From contig NZ_BCXB01000022.1 in assembly GCF_001894885.1 (NCBI RefSeq), forward strand, positions 29,504 to 93,503: DNA of 64,000 nucleotides, in the 5' to 3' direction. Source of the stretch: Rhodococcus marinonascens NBRC 14363. Lineage in GTDB: Bacteria; Actinomycetota; Actinomycetes; Mycobacteriales; Mycobacteriaceae. Below the pieces are notes generated by a model. The model had not been told where the DNA came from, made no database searches, and saw only the letters and a program-made list of their open reading frames with translations. How positions within the stretch are numbered: position 1 is the stretch's first letter; each line of letters starts with the position of its first letter. Position numbers and translations under genes: made by a program. Positions 53,273 to 62,794 of this stretch are shown here, in pieces.

Positions 53273-54466
53273 ATGGCGTTCTATCGGCATGCGGGCAACA
53301 TTCCGCCGAAGCGGCACACCCAGCACCGCGACGACAGCGGCCAGCTCTACTTCGAGGAGCTGATGGGGGAGGAAGGGTTCTCCTCGGACTCGTCGCTTCT
53401 GTACCACCGCCACATCCCCTCGGCGATCGTCGATGCCACGGTATGGGAGTTGCCGGACCAGAGCACGACTCCCAACCATCCGCTCATGCCGCGCCACCTG
53501 AAGTTGCACGACCTCTTCCCTGAGGCCGTCTGGCCCGACACCGATGTGGTCACCGGGCGCCGGCTGATCCTCGGCAATGCGGACGTGCGCATCTCCTACG
53601 TGGTCGCCGGCAAGGAATCGCCGCTCTATCGCAATGCGATTGGCGACGAGATGGTCTATGTCGAATCCGGTTCTGCCACTGTCGAAACAGTGTTCGGTGC
53701 GCTCGAGGCCAAGCAGGGCGACTACGTCCTCCTCCCGATGTCGACCACGCACCGCTGGATCCCTCGGGGCCCGGAACCGCTGCGCGCCTATGCGATGGAG
53801 GCCAACAGTCACATCGTCCCACCGAAGCGCTACCTGTCTCGGTTCGGTCAGTTCCTCGAGAATGCGCCGTTCTGCGAACGTGACCTGCACGGTCCGTCCG
53901 AGACCTTGCAGGCCGAGGGTGTGGACATCGGCGTGCTCGTCAAGCACCGCACGTCACACGGGATCGTCGGGACGCGAATGGTGTATGCGAACCACCCGTT
54001 CGACGTGGTGGGCTGGGACGGGTGCCTCTACCCGTACACGTTCAACATCTCCGACTACGAGCCCATCACCGGGCGCGTGCACCAACCACCGCCGGTGCAT
54101 CAGGCGTTCGAGGGCAACAACTTCGTGATCTGTAACTTCGTGCCCCGCAAGGTCGACTACCACCCGCTGTCGATCCCGGTGCCGTACTACCACTCGAACG
54201 TCGACTCCGATGAGATCATGTTCTATTGCGGCGGAGACTACGAGGCGCGCAAGGGTTCCGGTATCGGTCAGGGTTCCATCTCGATCCACCCCGGCGGTCA
54301 CGCCCACGGCCCGCAGCCCGGCGCATACGAGCGCAGCATCGGCGCCGAGTTCTTCGATGAACTTGCAGTCATGGTTGACACGTTCCGCCCGCTCGAACTC
54401 GGCGAGGGCGCACTGGCTTGCGAAGATCCGGGCTACACCTGGGCCGGGCGGGGGCCCACGCAATGA
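53273..54466 (+). CDS. hmgA: Homogentisate 1,2-dioxygenase
   Basis: Opens the ring of homogentisate to maleylacetoacetate in tyrosine/phenylacetate-type catabolism. A 397-residue cupin-type iron enzyme: GDEMVYVESGSATVETVFG, GDYVLLPMSTTHRW, PYYHSNVDSDEIMFYCGGDY and SIHPGGHAHGPQPG with iron ligands. Its stop overlaps the next gene start (ATGA). Confidence 0.95.
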   Translation: MAFYRHAGNIPPKRHTQHRDDSGQLYFEELMGEEGFSSDSSLLYHRHIPSAIVDATVWELPDQSTTPNHPLMPRHLKLHDLFPEAVWPDTDVVTGRRLILGNADVRISYVVAGKESPLYRNAIGDEMVYVESGSATVETVFGALEAKQGDYVLLPMSTTHRWIPRGPEPLRAYAMEANSHIVPPKRYLSRFGQFLENAPFCERDLHGPSETLQAEGVDIGVLVKHRTSHGIVGTRMVYANHPFDVVGWDGCLYPYTFNISDYEPITGRVHQPPPVHQAFEGNNFVICNFVPRKVDYHPLSIPVPYYHSNVDSDEIMFYCGGDYEARKGSGIGQGSISIHPGGHAHGPQPGAYERSIGAEFFDELAVMVDTFRPLELGEGALACEDPGYTWAGRGPTQ

Positions 54467-55320
54467 TCCCCGCCCTGTTCGCGGGTCTCTGCGACGACGC
54501 CGCACTCTTTCCGCCAAGCAACACGCCGATGCAGGATGCGCTGCCCGCCCATGCACGGCACACGTCGGCACCGTACACAGAATTGGTCGGTCCGTTCGTC
54601 TTTCCTGTCGCTCGACTGGGTGAACTGGCGCCCGGAGAATTGAAACTGAGCCTCACTCTGCCAGGCGGTCCGGCAACTCTCGAGTCGGCTCTCGCGCAAC
54701 TGGCCTCAGTCGGCGGCGCCGAGGCCGTAGCCCTCGAGATTGCCGTTCCGGCCGAGCAGCCGGTGGGCGAATTCCTGAGCGAACTCGGCTCCGTGGACGC
54801 TCTCGCGCCGGGCCTTGACGTCTTCGTCGAGATCCCACGCGACGGCAGAAGGCCCGGGCTGCTGTCAGCGCTCGCCGGTACCCCCTACGCGGCCAAGTTC
54901 CGCACGGGAGGCGTTGTCGCCGAGGCATACCCGGACGAAGGTGAGCTCGCCGCCGCGCTGCACACGGTGATCTCTGCGGGTGTCCGATTCAAGGCGACCG
55001 CGGGACTGCACCGTGCAATTCGCAACACCGATCCGGAGACCGGATTCGAACAGCACGGTTTCCTCAACGTGCTTTTGGCGACCCGGCAGGCACTCGGCGG
55101 CGGCGGTGTCACCGAGTTGGCGGACACCCTCGCCGAGCGTGACGGCGCCCGGATCGCCCAGAAACTGAGGGATCTTCCGGAAGACTTAATTACATTGGTA
55201 CGCAATAGCTTCCGATCATTCGGAACCTGCAGCATCCTCGAACCTCTCTCGGATCTCGTTGCGCTGCAACTTGTGCCTTCTTCAATTCTCATCTCCGCAG
55301 ATGAAGGAGCCCCTGCATGA
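54463..55320 (+). CDS. Uncharacterised protein inside the homogentisate operon
   Basis: A 285-residue protein starting at the ATG overlapping hmgA and ending with an ATGA overlap onto fumarylacetoacetase, so firmly in the operon. Sequence: IPALFAGLCDDAALFPPSNT, YTELVGPFVFPVARLGEL, VFVEIPRDG, YAAKFRTGGVVAEAYPDEGE, VRFKATAGLHRAIRN, FLNVLLATRQAL. The K-rich FRTGG and FKATAGLH strands with alternating hydrophobics look like an alpha/beta (TIM-barrel-like) enzyme. The expected second step of the pathway, maleylacetoacetate isomerase, has no other candidate here. Function unknown. Confidence 0.88.
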   Translation: MIPALFAGLCDDAALFPPSNTPMQDALPAHARHTSAPYTELVGPFVFPVARLGELAPGELKLSLTLPGGPATLESALAQLASVGGAEAVALEIAVPAEQPVGEFLSELGSVDALAPGLDVFVEIPRDGRRPGLLSALAGTPYAAKFRTGGVVAEAYPDEGELAAALHTVISAGVRFKATAGLHRAIRNTDPETGFEQHGFLNVLLATRQALGGGGVTELADTLAERDGARIAQKLRDLPEDLITLVRNSFRSFGTCSILEPLSDLVALQLVPSSILISADEGAPA

Positions 55321-56501
55321 CCGTCCTCGATATCCCCGCCGATTCCCTCTTCGGGCTGCGGAACCTGCCCTACGGGGTCTTCCAACCAGGGGACTCGTTG
55401 CCACGGATAGGAGTGCGGGTGGGTGATTCCGTCGTTGACCTCGCAGCCACGTTGAGTGACGACGTTTTCGCGCAGCCCACCCTCAACGCCTTCATGGCGC
55501 AGGGCCGGGTTCGCTGGACCGAGGTGCGCCGTCAGGTCACCGAACTCGTGCAGGGCGACATCGCCGACACCGCGGTGTTTGCGGTCGACGAGGTGACGAT
55601 GCACCTGCCCGTGGCGATCGCGGACTACGTCGACTTCTACGCTTCCGAGAACCACGCCGCCAACCTCGGACGGCTATTTCGTCCGGATTCGGCGCCGCTG
55701 ATGCCCAACTGGAAGCACCTGCCGGTCGGGTACCACGGCCGGTCGAGCACCGTGATCGTGTCCGGCACCGACGTCGTTCGCCCGTGTGGGCAGCGGAAGA
55801 CCCCGGATCAGGACCGCCCAGACTTCGGTCCGTCCCGGCGTCTCGACATCGAGGCAGAGATGGGCTTCATCGTCGGCGTTCCCACCAGGCTGGGGGATAC
55901 CATCACCCCGGATCGGTTTGCAGAGCACGTGTTCGGTGCGGTTGTGGTGAACGACTGGTCGGCCCGTGACATCCAGGCCTGGGAATACGTGCCGCTGGGC
56001 CCGTTCCTGGGAAAAAGTTTCGCGACATCCATCTCACCCTGGGTGGTTCCGCTGGACGCGCTCGAGGCCGCCCGCATCGACACCCCGACACAGGACCCCG
56101 AACCGCTGTCGTACCTGCGAGGTGACCAGAAGTGGGGCCTGGACATCGATATGGCCATCGAGTGGAACGGTCACGTTGTGTCGCGTCCGCCGTACGCCGA
56201 GATGTATTGGTCGCCGGCACAGATGCTCGCCCACACCACAATCAACGGCGCCGCAGCCAGCACCGGCGACCTGTTCGCTTCAGGGACCGTCTCGGGGCGG
56301 GAGAAGGACGAGCGGGGTGCGTTTATCGAACTGACCTGGGGTGGGAAGGAACCCGTCGTGGTTGGCGACCAGACCCGCACCTTCCTCGAAGACGGTGATG
56401 AGATCTCGATCTCGGCCACCGCACCCGGAACCGGCGGCACGCGCATCGGATTCGGTGAGGTACGGGCACGCATTCTTCCCGCCACGCAGGCGCACCGGTA
56501 G
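55317..56501 (+). CDS. fahA: Fumarylacetoacetase
   Basis: Hydrolyses fumarylacetoacetate to fumarate and acetoacetate, last step of the homogentisate route. A 394-residue FAH: LPVGYHGRSSTVIVSGTDV with the catalytic His, DIEAEMGFIVGVPT with metal carboxylates, VVNDWSARDIQAWEYVPLGP and GKSFATSISPWVVPLDAL. Coupled to the preceding unknown gene (ATGA). Confidence 0.95.
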   Translation: MTVLDIPADSLFGLRNLPYGVFQPGDSLPRIGVRVGDSVVDLAATLSDDVFAQPTLNAFMAQGRVRWTEVRRQVTELVQGDIADTAVFAVDEVTMHLPVAIADYVDFYASENHAANLGRLFRPDSAPLMPNWKHLPVGYHGRSSTVIVSGTDVVRPCGQRKTPDQDRPDFGPSRRLDIEAEMGFIVGVPTRLGDTITPDRFAEHVFGAVVVNDWSARDIQAWEYVPLGPFLGKSFATSISPWVVPLDALEAARIDTPTQDPEPLSYLRGDQKWGLDIDMAIEWNGHVVSRPPYAEMYWSPAQMLAHTTINGAAASTGDLFASGTVSGREKDERGAFIELTWGGKEPVVVGDQTRTFLEDGDEISISATAPGTGGTRIGFGEVRARILPATQAHR

Positions 56502-56538
56502 ATACCCAACGTGCACATACGGGTGGTAGGCAGGAGTC

Positions 56539-57321
56539 ATGAACCCGAATTTCGCCCCGACCACGGTCGAGCCGGACACCGGCATCGCGTTCTGCACTCT
56601 CAACCGCCCCGAACAGCGCAATCCGCTGTCGTCCGAAGCCATGTGGGACGTCACGGCGGCACTTCGGGAGTTGGGCAACGACGACACAGTGCGCGTCGTC
56701 GTCGTCCGGGCCGCAGGATCGGTCTTCTCTTCGGGGCACGATCTGAAAGAGATGATCGGCCGCACCCTCGAGGAGGAACGCGCCATCTTCGAAGCCTGCG
56801 TCGAGATGATGCAGGCGGTTCAGGAGATTCCGCAGCCCGTCATCGCCTCGGTTCAGGGCGCGGCGGTCGCGGCGGGCTGCCAACTCGTTGCGTCGTGCGA
56901 CCTTGTGGTTGCGTCGTCGAATGCCGTCTTCGGGACACCGGGTGTGAAGATCGGACTGTTCTGCTCGACGCCGATGGTGGCGCTCAGCCGAGCAATCGGA
57001 CGTAAACGCGCGATGCAGATGTTGCTGACCGGCGAGACGATCGACGCGGACACGGCGGCAGATTGGGGACTGGTCAACCTGGTGGTGCCGGCCGAGGATC
57101 TCGCTGCCGAGACCCGAGCGCTCGCGGAGAAGATAATCACGGCCAGCCCGTTGACGGTGACGATCGGCAAGCAGGGGTTCTATCGCCAGATCGACCTGCC
57201 CCAAGACCAGGCATATACCGCGATGGCCGAGGCGATGGCGACCAATGCCATCACGTGCGATGCGCAGGAAGGCATGCAAGCCTTCGTCGACAAGCGCACC
57301 CCGCAGTGGCAGGGGCGGTAG
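56539..57321 (+). CDS. Enoyl-CoA hydratase/isomerase family protein
   Basis: A 260-residue crotonase-fold protein: AAGSVFSSGHDLKEMIGRTL, oxyanion hole VQGAAVAAGCQLVASCDLVV, FGTPGVKIGLFCSTPMVALS. The pattern resembles the ECHDC3 group; the usual catalytic Glu pair is not clear, so hydratase activity is uncertain. Follows fahA by 37 bp, perhaps in the same transcript. Confidence 0.88.
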   Translation: MNPNFAPTTVEPDTGIAFCTLNRPEQRNPLSSEAMWDVTAALRELGNDDTVRVVVVRAAGSVFSSGHDLKEMIGRTLEEERAIFEACVEMMQAVQEIPQPVIASVQGAAVAAGCQLVASCDLVVASSNAVFGTPGVKIGLFCSTPMVALSRAIGRKRAMQMLLTGETIDADTAADWGLVNLVVPAEDLAAETRALAEKIITASPLTVTIGKQGFYRQIDLPQDQAYTAMAEAMATNAITCDAQEGMQAFVDKRTPQWQGR

Positions 57322-57482
57322 TCGAGGTTCAGGCCTGTTGCGCCGACGAGTTGACGGGCGCAGGATTGACCGTGCAGTGGCTGCGGCCACGGGCCGTCGG
57401 GTGTCCACTGACGGTGGACCGTGGCGGGTCGGCCACCGAGATCGTGCTCGGAGCGGGGCAGCGGCTCCGCCGAAGGAGATGA
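57306..57482 (+). CDS. Possible small ORF with coding-like composition
   Basis: A 58-codon frame from a GTG inside the enoyl-CoA hydratase 3' end, with strong third-position G/C bias in LTVQWLRPRAVGCPLTVDRG onward. No ribosome site, no homology recognised; it stops 3 bp before the next gene start. Confidence 0.25.
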   Translation: MAGAVVEVQACCADELTGAGLTVQWLRPRAVGCPLTVDRGGSATEIVLGAGQRLRRRR

Positions 57483-57485
57483 GAG

Positions 57486-58094
57486 ATGTTCATCCAGGTA
57501 ATGCAAGGAAAAGTGTCGGATGAGGAGGGCCTGCGCAGGTGCCTTGACCAGTGGGTAGAGGAACTGCAACCGACGGCGATCGGTTTCCTGGGAGCCACGC
57601 AGGGCGTGTGCGATGACGGGACGTACATCGCGTTGGCCCGGTTCGAATCCGCTGAAGCGGCCAGACGCAACAGTGAGCGCCCCGAACAGGGGGCATGGTG
57701 GGCCGAGGCGCAGAAGTGCTTTGAGGGAGGGATCTCCGCCATGGACTGCCCCGAAGCGATGTCGTGGATGGGTGGAGGCTCGGACGAGGCAAAGTTCGTG
57801 CAAGTGCTCGAGGGCCACACTACCGACGCGAGTCGGATGCGGGACATATTGGATGAGGCCGAACCTCACTTGCGCGAGCTGCGCCCCGAGATTCTCGGCG
57901 GAACGCTGTGTACCTACGGTGAAGACAAATTCGTGGAAGCCGTGTACTTCAGCTCCGAGTCCGAGGCCCGATCACACGAGAAGATGGAGAATCCGGCCGG
58001 GCTTCAGTCGTTGTTCGAGGAAGAGAATCGGTTGATGGGGGACGTGTCCTACTACGACATGCACGCGCCGATGTTGGTCTCTGCAGGGCGGTAG
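57486..58094 (+). CDS. Two-domain antibiotic-biosynthesis-monooxygenase-like protein
   Basis: A 202-residue protein with two similar halves, each with a ferredoxin-like alpha/beta pattern: MFIQVMQGKVSDEEGLRRCL ... YIALARFESAEAARRNSERP, and KFVQVLEGHTTDASRMRDIL ... FVEAVYFSSESEARSHEKME. This is a duplicated dimeric alpha/beta-barrel (ABM/YdhR-like). Starts after GGAGATGAGAG. Function unknown. Confidence 0.75.
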   Translation: MFIQVMQGKVSDEEGLRRCLDQWVEELQPTAIGFLGATQGVCDDGTYIALARFESAEAARRNSERPEQGAWWAEAQKCFEGGISAMDCPEAMSWMGGGSDEAKFVQVLEGHTTDASRMRDILDEAEPHLRELRPEILGGTLCTYGEDKFVEAVYFSSESEARSHEKMENPAGLQSLFEEENRLMGDVSYYDMHAPMLVSAGR

Positions 58095-58115
58095 AGGCTG
58101 CGCGAGTCGATCTGA

Positions 58116-59150
58116 TCAGCATCGCGTAGAGGCCCGTACGACGAGTTCGACGGGAAGTTTCACCGACTCCACCTCGTTGCCCGCGATCATCGACAGGAGA
58201 TGGCGCACGCCCGTCGCGCCGATCAGTCGCGCGGGCGACCGGATCGTCGTCAGCGGAACCGGCAGTTGGGCCGCCACCGGAATGTCGTTGTACCCGACGA
58301 GCGTTAGGTCTTCCGGGATGCGCAGGCAGAGGTCACGGGCGACGCCGAGAACGCCGATCGCGATCGTGTCGCTGACCGCAAAGATCGCCTTCGGGCGCGA
58401 TTTTCGTTCCAGGAGTGTCTTGGCCGCGGTGACACCGCCGGACACTTCAAAGTCCGAGCGCACGATCCGGCTTGGGTCCAGTGTGATCCCGTTCTCGGAC
58501 AGCGCGTTCAGGAACCCGGCGAGCCGGTCCCGTGAGGTGCTGGCGTGATCGGGACCGGTGATGACGGCGATCTCGGTGAACCCGAGGTTGAGCAGATGCC
58601 GTCCGGCGAGATATCCGCCTCGGTGATCATCTCCAGACACGAACGGCAGACCTACGTCGGCGTGGCGGTTGAGTTGCAGAATCGGTAGTGCGCCAACCTG
58701 CAATGAGTCGACGAACGCGCGTCCGGGAGTGTGCAGGCTGCTGAGCAGCAGGCCGTCCACTTGTCTGCTGACGAGGAATTCTATGGACCGGCGCTGGGCG
58801 TCGAGGTCGTCCGGCGGACTCGACAGCAGCACCGAGTAGCCGGCCTGCGTGGCGGCCTCCTCGATGCCCTGGAACATGGTCGCGACGACCCCGTCTGTGA
58901 GGCGCGGCATGACGACGCCGAGGGTGGTGGTCTTTCGCGTCCGCAGACTCGCCGCCCACAGGTTGGGCTGGTAGCCCAATTCGACGGCCACCTCGCGCAC
59001 TCGTCGTGCGGCCGCGGACCAGCCGTCGGCGGGTTCGGGCTGACGGAGCACCCGGGATGCCGTCGACACGTGGACACCGGCGCGTTCGGCGATCTCCCGC
59101 AGGGTAGACGGACGCCCAGAGGTGCGGGTCGGGCGGTCCGGCAGATTCAC
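58116..59150 (-). CDS. LacI-family repressor of the glutaryl-CoA dehydrogenase operon
   Basis: A 344-residue LacI protein; GTG at 59148-59150 with a GAGGA site is preferred over a longer frame. Helix-turn-helix: TLREIAERAGVHVSTASRVL, then SLRTRKTTTLGVVMPRL hinge and a full effector domain (GLLLSSLHTPG, PFVSGDDHRGGYLAGRHLL, VSDTIAIGVLGVARDL, LTLVGYNDIPVAAQLPVPLT). Divergent from gcdH, with a LacI-type palindrome between. Confidence 0.9.
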   Translation of the reverse strand: MNLPDRPTRTSGRPSTLREIAERAGVHVSTASRVLRQPEPADGWSAAARRVREVAVELGYQPNLWAASLRTRKTTTLGVVMPRLTDGVVATMFQGIEEAATQAGYSVLLSSPPDDLDAQRRSIEFLVSRQVDGLLLSSLHTPGRAFVDSLQVGALPILQLNRHADVGLPFVSGDDHRGGYLAGRHLLNLGFTEIAVITGPDHASTSRDRLAGFLNALSENGITLDPSRIVRSDFEVSGGVTAAKTLLERKSRPKAIFAVSDTIAIGVLGVARDLCLRIPEDLTLVGYNDIPVAAQLPVPLTTIRSPARLIGATGVRHLLSMIAGNEVESVKLPVELVVRASTRC

Positions 59151-59254
59151 GTTCGATCCTCGCGGTCGGGGGAATGGACCCGGGCACGTCGCGATTGACG
59201 GCGGTCGGATTGCGCCATAGCGTACGTGACGAAATCGTATGTGCAATCGTTCTT

Positions 59255-59266
59255 GCGAACGTTTGC
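59255..59266. promoter_or_regulatory. LacI-type operator before gcdH
   Basis: GCGAACGTTTGC has the central AACGTT typical of LacI-family operators with near-perfect symmetry, located 35 bp before the gcdH ATG and 105 bp from the LacI start. Confidence 0.65.
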
Positions 59267-59300
59267 GCACACGCGCTCCCACCGGCCCCGTGGAGGAACC

Positions 59301-60473
59301 ATGTCCGATCCGCAGACCCTGTCCCAGCTGTTCGCGCTCGACTCGCTGCTCGACACCGAGGAGATCGCGATCCGTGACACCGTGCGCCGATTTGCAGAGG
59401 AACGGATTCGCCCCCATATCGCCGAATGGTTCGAAGCGGCGGTGCTACCGGTTCGGGAGTTGGCGGAAGGTCTGGGTGAACTCGGCGTGCTCGGTATGCA
59501 CCTCGAGGGATATGGCTGCGCTGGAATGAGCGCCACCACGTACGGTCTGGCCTGCCTCGAACTCGAGGCCGTCGACTCCGGAATCCGTAGCCTCGTGTCG
59601 GTGCAGGGGTCGCTGGCGATGTATGCGATCCACCACTATGGCAGCGAAGACCAGAGGCAGGAGTGGCTGCCCCGCATGGCCGCGGGCAAGGCGATCGGAT
59701 GTTTCGGGCTGACAGAGCCGGACTTCGGGTCCAACCCCGGCGGGATGCGGACCAATGCCAAGCGGGACGGGGACGACTGGGTGCTCAACGGCACCAAGAT
59801 GTGGATCACCAACGGGTCCGTCGCCGATGTCGCTGTGGTGTGGGCACGCGCCGACGACGGCGTACGCGGATTCGTCATCCCCACCGCCACCCCCGGCTTC
59901 TCGGCACCCGAGATCAAGAACAAGATGTCACTGCGGGCGTCTGTCACGTCCGAACTCGTGCTCGAGGACGTGCGCCTGCCCGCCTCCGCCATGCTGCCCG
60001 GGGCGAAAGGGCTGTCCGGACCGCTCGGCTGCCTCAACGAGGCCCGCTTCGGCATCATCTTCGGATCGATGGGCGCGGCACGTGATTGTCTGGAGACTGC
60101 GATCTCGTACGCACAGGACCGCCAGGTGTTCGATAAGTCTCTTGCCGCCTATCAGATCACTCAGGTCAAGATCGCGGACATGGCTGTCGAGGTCGGTAAA
60201 GGACATCTGCTTGCGTACCACCTCGGACGGCTCAAGGACCGCGGTGACGTGCGCCCCGAACAGGTCAGCACGGGAAAACTGAACAACGTCCGCGAGGCCA
60301 TCGCCATCGCCCGTGAGTGCCGCACCATCCTCGGTGCGAACGGAATCACGTTGGAATACCCCGTGATTCGCCACGCCAACAACCTCGAGTCCGTCCTTAC
60401 CTACGAGGGCACGTCCGAGGTGCACCAACTGGTGATTGGTAAGGCGCTGACCGGCGAGGAAGCGTTTCGGTGA
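59301..60473 (+). CDS. gcdH: Glutaryl-CoA dehydrogenase
   Basis: Oxidative decarboxylation of glutaryl-CoA to crotonyl-CoA in lysine/glutarate catabolism. A 390-residue acyl-CoA dehydrogenase from the ATG with GGAGGAAC site. GCDH-type segments: CFGLTEPDFGSNPGGMRTNA, MWITNGSVADVAVVWAR, NEARFGIIFGSMGAARDCLE, and catalytic-Glu LTYEGTSEVHQLVIGKALTG. GTGA overlap to the CoA-transferase gene. Confidence 0.92.
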   Translation: MSDPQTLSQLFALDSLLDTEEIAIRDTVRRFAEERIRPHIAEWFEAAVLPVRELAEGLGELGVLGMHLEGYGCAGMSATTYGLACLELEAVDSGIRSLVSVQGSLAMYAIHHYGSEDQRQEWLPRMAAGKAIGCFGLTEPDFGSNPGGMRTNAKRDGDDWVLNGTKMWITNGSVADVAVVWARADDGVRGFVIPTATPGFSAPEIKNKMSLRASVTSELVLEDVRLPASAMLPGAKGLSGPLGCLNEARFGIIFGSMGAARDCLETAISYAQDRQVFDKSLAAYQITQVKIADMAVEVGKGHLLAYHLGRLKDRGDVRPEQVSTGKLNNVREAIAIARECRTILGANGITLEYPVIRHANNLESVLTYEGTSEVHQLVIGKALTGEEAFR

Positions 60474-61639
60474 GCGGGTCGCTCGATTCGGCTGTGAGCG
60501 GGTCGCTCGAGGGCTTGTTGATCGCCGACTTCGGCCGAGTGCTCGCCGGGCCGTACGCCACGATGCTGCTTGCCGATCTCGGTGCCGACGTCGTGAAGAT
60601 CGAGCGTCCTGGTACAGGCGACGACACCCGGCGGTGGGGTCCGCCGTGGGTGGGCGACGAGTCCACCTACTTCCGGTCGGTCAACCGCAACAAGAGGTCG
60701 TTCGCGTGGGACCTGCACGACCCCGACCACCTGGATCAGGTGCGGGAACTGGTCACCCGCGCGGACGTCGTGGTGGAGAACTTCCTTCCCGGCACGATGG
60801 ACCGGTTCGAACTCGGCTACGACGCGGTGCGTGTGCTGAACCCCGACGTCGTCTACTGTTCGGTTACCGGTTTCGGCGGACACAACGACCTGCCGGGCTA
60901 CGACCTGCTCATCCAGGCAGTCGGCGGACTCATGAGCATCACCGGACCCGACTCCGGGACGCCGACCAAGGTCGGGGTTGCCATGGTGGACGTCGTCACT
61001 GGACTGCACGCCGCGGTCGGGATCCTCGCCGCGCTCCGGCACCGAGACCACACCGGGGAAGGGCAACGCGTCGAGGTGAACCTGCTGTCATCGTTGTTGT
61101 CGGCGCTCGTCAACCAGACGTCGGGATACGTTGGCGCCGGCGTCGTGCCTGCGGCTATGGGCAACCGGCATCCCAGCGTCGCACCGTACGAGGTGTTCGA
61201 GACGGGTGGAAGCCAGCTCGTGCTGGCGGTGGGAAACGACCGTCAATTCGCCTCTCTCGTCAAGGTTCTCGGGATCCCCGAACTTGCTCAGGACGAGCGT
61301 TACGCGACCAACGACCAGCGGGTGGCGCACCGAGATTGCTTGGTCGACGATCTCACGAAGGCGTTGTCCGTGGACACCGCCGACGCATGGTTCGAGAGGC
61401 TCACCGCCGCGGGCGTCGCGTGCGGTCCGCTCAACGACATCGCCGACGCCGTCGCGCTGGCCGAGCGACTCGGCCTCCATCCGGTGGTGGAGATCGACGA
61501 TCCGAGTCGCGCTGAACCTGTACGCCAGGTGGCGAACCCGATCCGGCTCAGCGCCACGCCTGCGACCTACCGCGGCGCACCGCCACGCCTTGGTGAGCAC
61601 ACCCCGCCGGTGAGAACCAGCCAGGCTCCGTCAGTGTAG
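60470..61639 (+). CDS. Class III (CaiB/BaiF) CoA-transferase, probable glutarate CoA-transferase
   Basis: A 389-residue CoA-transferase: LLIADFGRVLAGPYATMLLA, DLGADVVKIERPGTGDDTRR, NRNKRSFAWDLHDP, VVENFLPGTMDRFELGYDAV with the catalytic Asp region. GTG start overlapping gcdH. As partner of gcdH it likely activates glutarate with succinyl-CoA, as in the SUGCT-type enzymes. Overlaps the convergent acyl-CoA dehydrogenase by 9 bp. Confidence 0.9.
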   Translation: MSGSLDSAVSGSLEGLLIADFGRVLAGPYATMLLADLGADVVKIERPGTGDDTRRWGPPWVGDESTYFRSVNRNKRSFAWDLHDPDHLDQVRELVTRADVVVENFLPGTMDRFELGYDAVRVLNPDVVYCSVTGFGGHNDLPGYDLLIQAVGGLMSITGPDSGTPTKVGVAMVDVVTGLHAAVGILAALRHRDHTGEGQRVEVNLLSSLLSALVNQTSGYVGAGVVPAAMGNRHPSVAPYEVFETGGSQLVLAVGNDRQFASLVKVLGIPELAQDERYATNDQRVAHRDCLVDDLTKALSVDTADAWFERLTAAGVACGPLNDIADAVALAERLGLHPVVEIDDPSRAEPVRQVANPIRLSATPATYRGAPPRLGEHTPPVRTSQAPSV

Positions 61640-62794
61640 GGCTTGCTTGATCAGCCCTCGTCCGATGATGAGGCGCTGGATCTCGCTGGTGCCCTCGTAC
61701 AGGCGGAGTAGGCGGACGTCCCGGTAGATTCGTTCGACGGGCACGTCCCGCATGTAGCCGCTGCCGCCGTGAATCTGCACCGCCAGATCGGCTACCTTGC
61801 CAACCATTTCGGTGCAGAAGAGCTTCGCGACGGACGGTGCGATCCGCCGGTCCTCGCCGGACACCCACGCCCGTGCGGCCTCGCGCACGAGGGAGCGCCC
61901 GGCCATCACCCCCGCCTGCTGGTCGGCGAGCATGGCCTGCACCAACTGGAATTCGCCGATCGTGGTGCCGCCCTGGGTGGCAGTGGCCGCGTAGTTCACC
62001 GATTCGTCGAGGGCACGCTGCGCAGCACCGACCGACAACGCCGCGATGTGCACACGTCCACGTGCCAGGGACGACATAGCGGCGCGATACCCGACGTCCT
62101 CACTTCCACCGACCAGAGCCGAATGCGGAACCCGGACATCGGCGAAGTGCACGTCCGCCGTCCACGCGCCCTCCTGACCCATCTTCCGGTCCTTGGCCCC
62201 TACCTGAACGCCTGAGGCGTCGGCGGGGACGAGGAACACGGCGATACCGGTTCCGTCCGCGTCTGCGGGACGGGTACGGGCGAAGACTACGAACAGGTCC
62301 GCGAGGGGAGCGTTGGTGATGAACCGCTTCTCGCCGTTGATGATCCAGCCATCATCGGTTTGAATGGCCTGGCTGCGCAGCCCCGCCGGATCGGATCCCG
62401 CACCCGGTTCGGTGAGCGCGAAGGAGGCCACCACTTCACCCGAGGCGATGCGCTCGAGCCATGTCGACTTCTGCTCGTCGGTACCGAACGCGACCAGAAC
62501 CTGGCCGGCGATGCCGTTGTTGGTGCCGAACATCGACCGTAGTGCGAGCGAGGTATAACCCAACTCCATAGCGAGATCGACGTCCTGCGTGAGGTCGAGA
62601 CCGAGGCCGCCCCACTCCTGCGGGATGGCGTAGCCGAACAGGCCCATCGCCTTGGCCGCGTCTCGGATGTCGTCCGGAATGGCGTCGGCGTCCATGATTT
62701 CCTGCTCGCGCGGAACCACCGATGTGCGCACGAAACTGCGCGTCTGCGTGAGAATGTGCCGAAAGTCTTCGGAACCGACCTGTGACGTTGTCAT
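61631..62794 (-). CDS. Acyl-CoA dehydrogenase
   Basis: A 387-residue acyl-CoA dehydrogenase: SFALTEPGAGSDPAGLRSQA, IINGEKRFITNAPLADLFVV, QIHGGSGYMRDVPVERIYRD and RLYEGTSEIQRLIIGRGLIK with the catalytic Glu. No neighbouring partner on the same strand. Its start codon lies in one copy of a 19-bp duplication; the upstream copy has ACG instead of ATG. Confidence 0.92.
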   Translation of the reverse strand: MTTSQVGSEDFRHILTQTRSFVRTSVVPREQEIMDADAIPDDIRDAAKAMGLFGYAIPQEWGGLGLDLTQDVDLAMELGYTSLALRSMFGTNNGIAGQVLVAFGTDEQKSTWLERIASGEVVASFALTEPGAGSDPAGLRSQAIQTDDGWIINGEKRFITNAPLADLFVVFARTRPADADGTGIAVFLVPADASGVQVGAKDRKMGQEGAWTADVHFADVRVPHSALVGGSEDVGYRAAMSSLARGRVHIAALSVGAAQRALDESVNYAATATQGGTTIGEFQLVQAMLADQQAGVMAGRSLVREAARAWVSGEDRRIAPSVAKLFCTEMVGKVADLAVQIHGGSGYMRDVPVERIYRDVRLLRLYEGTSEIQRLIIGRGLIKQALH

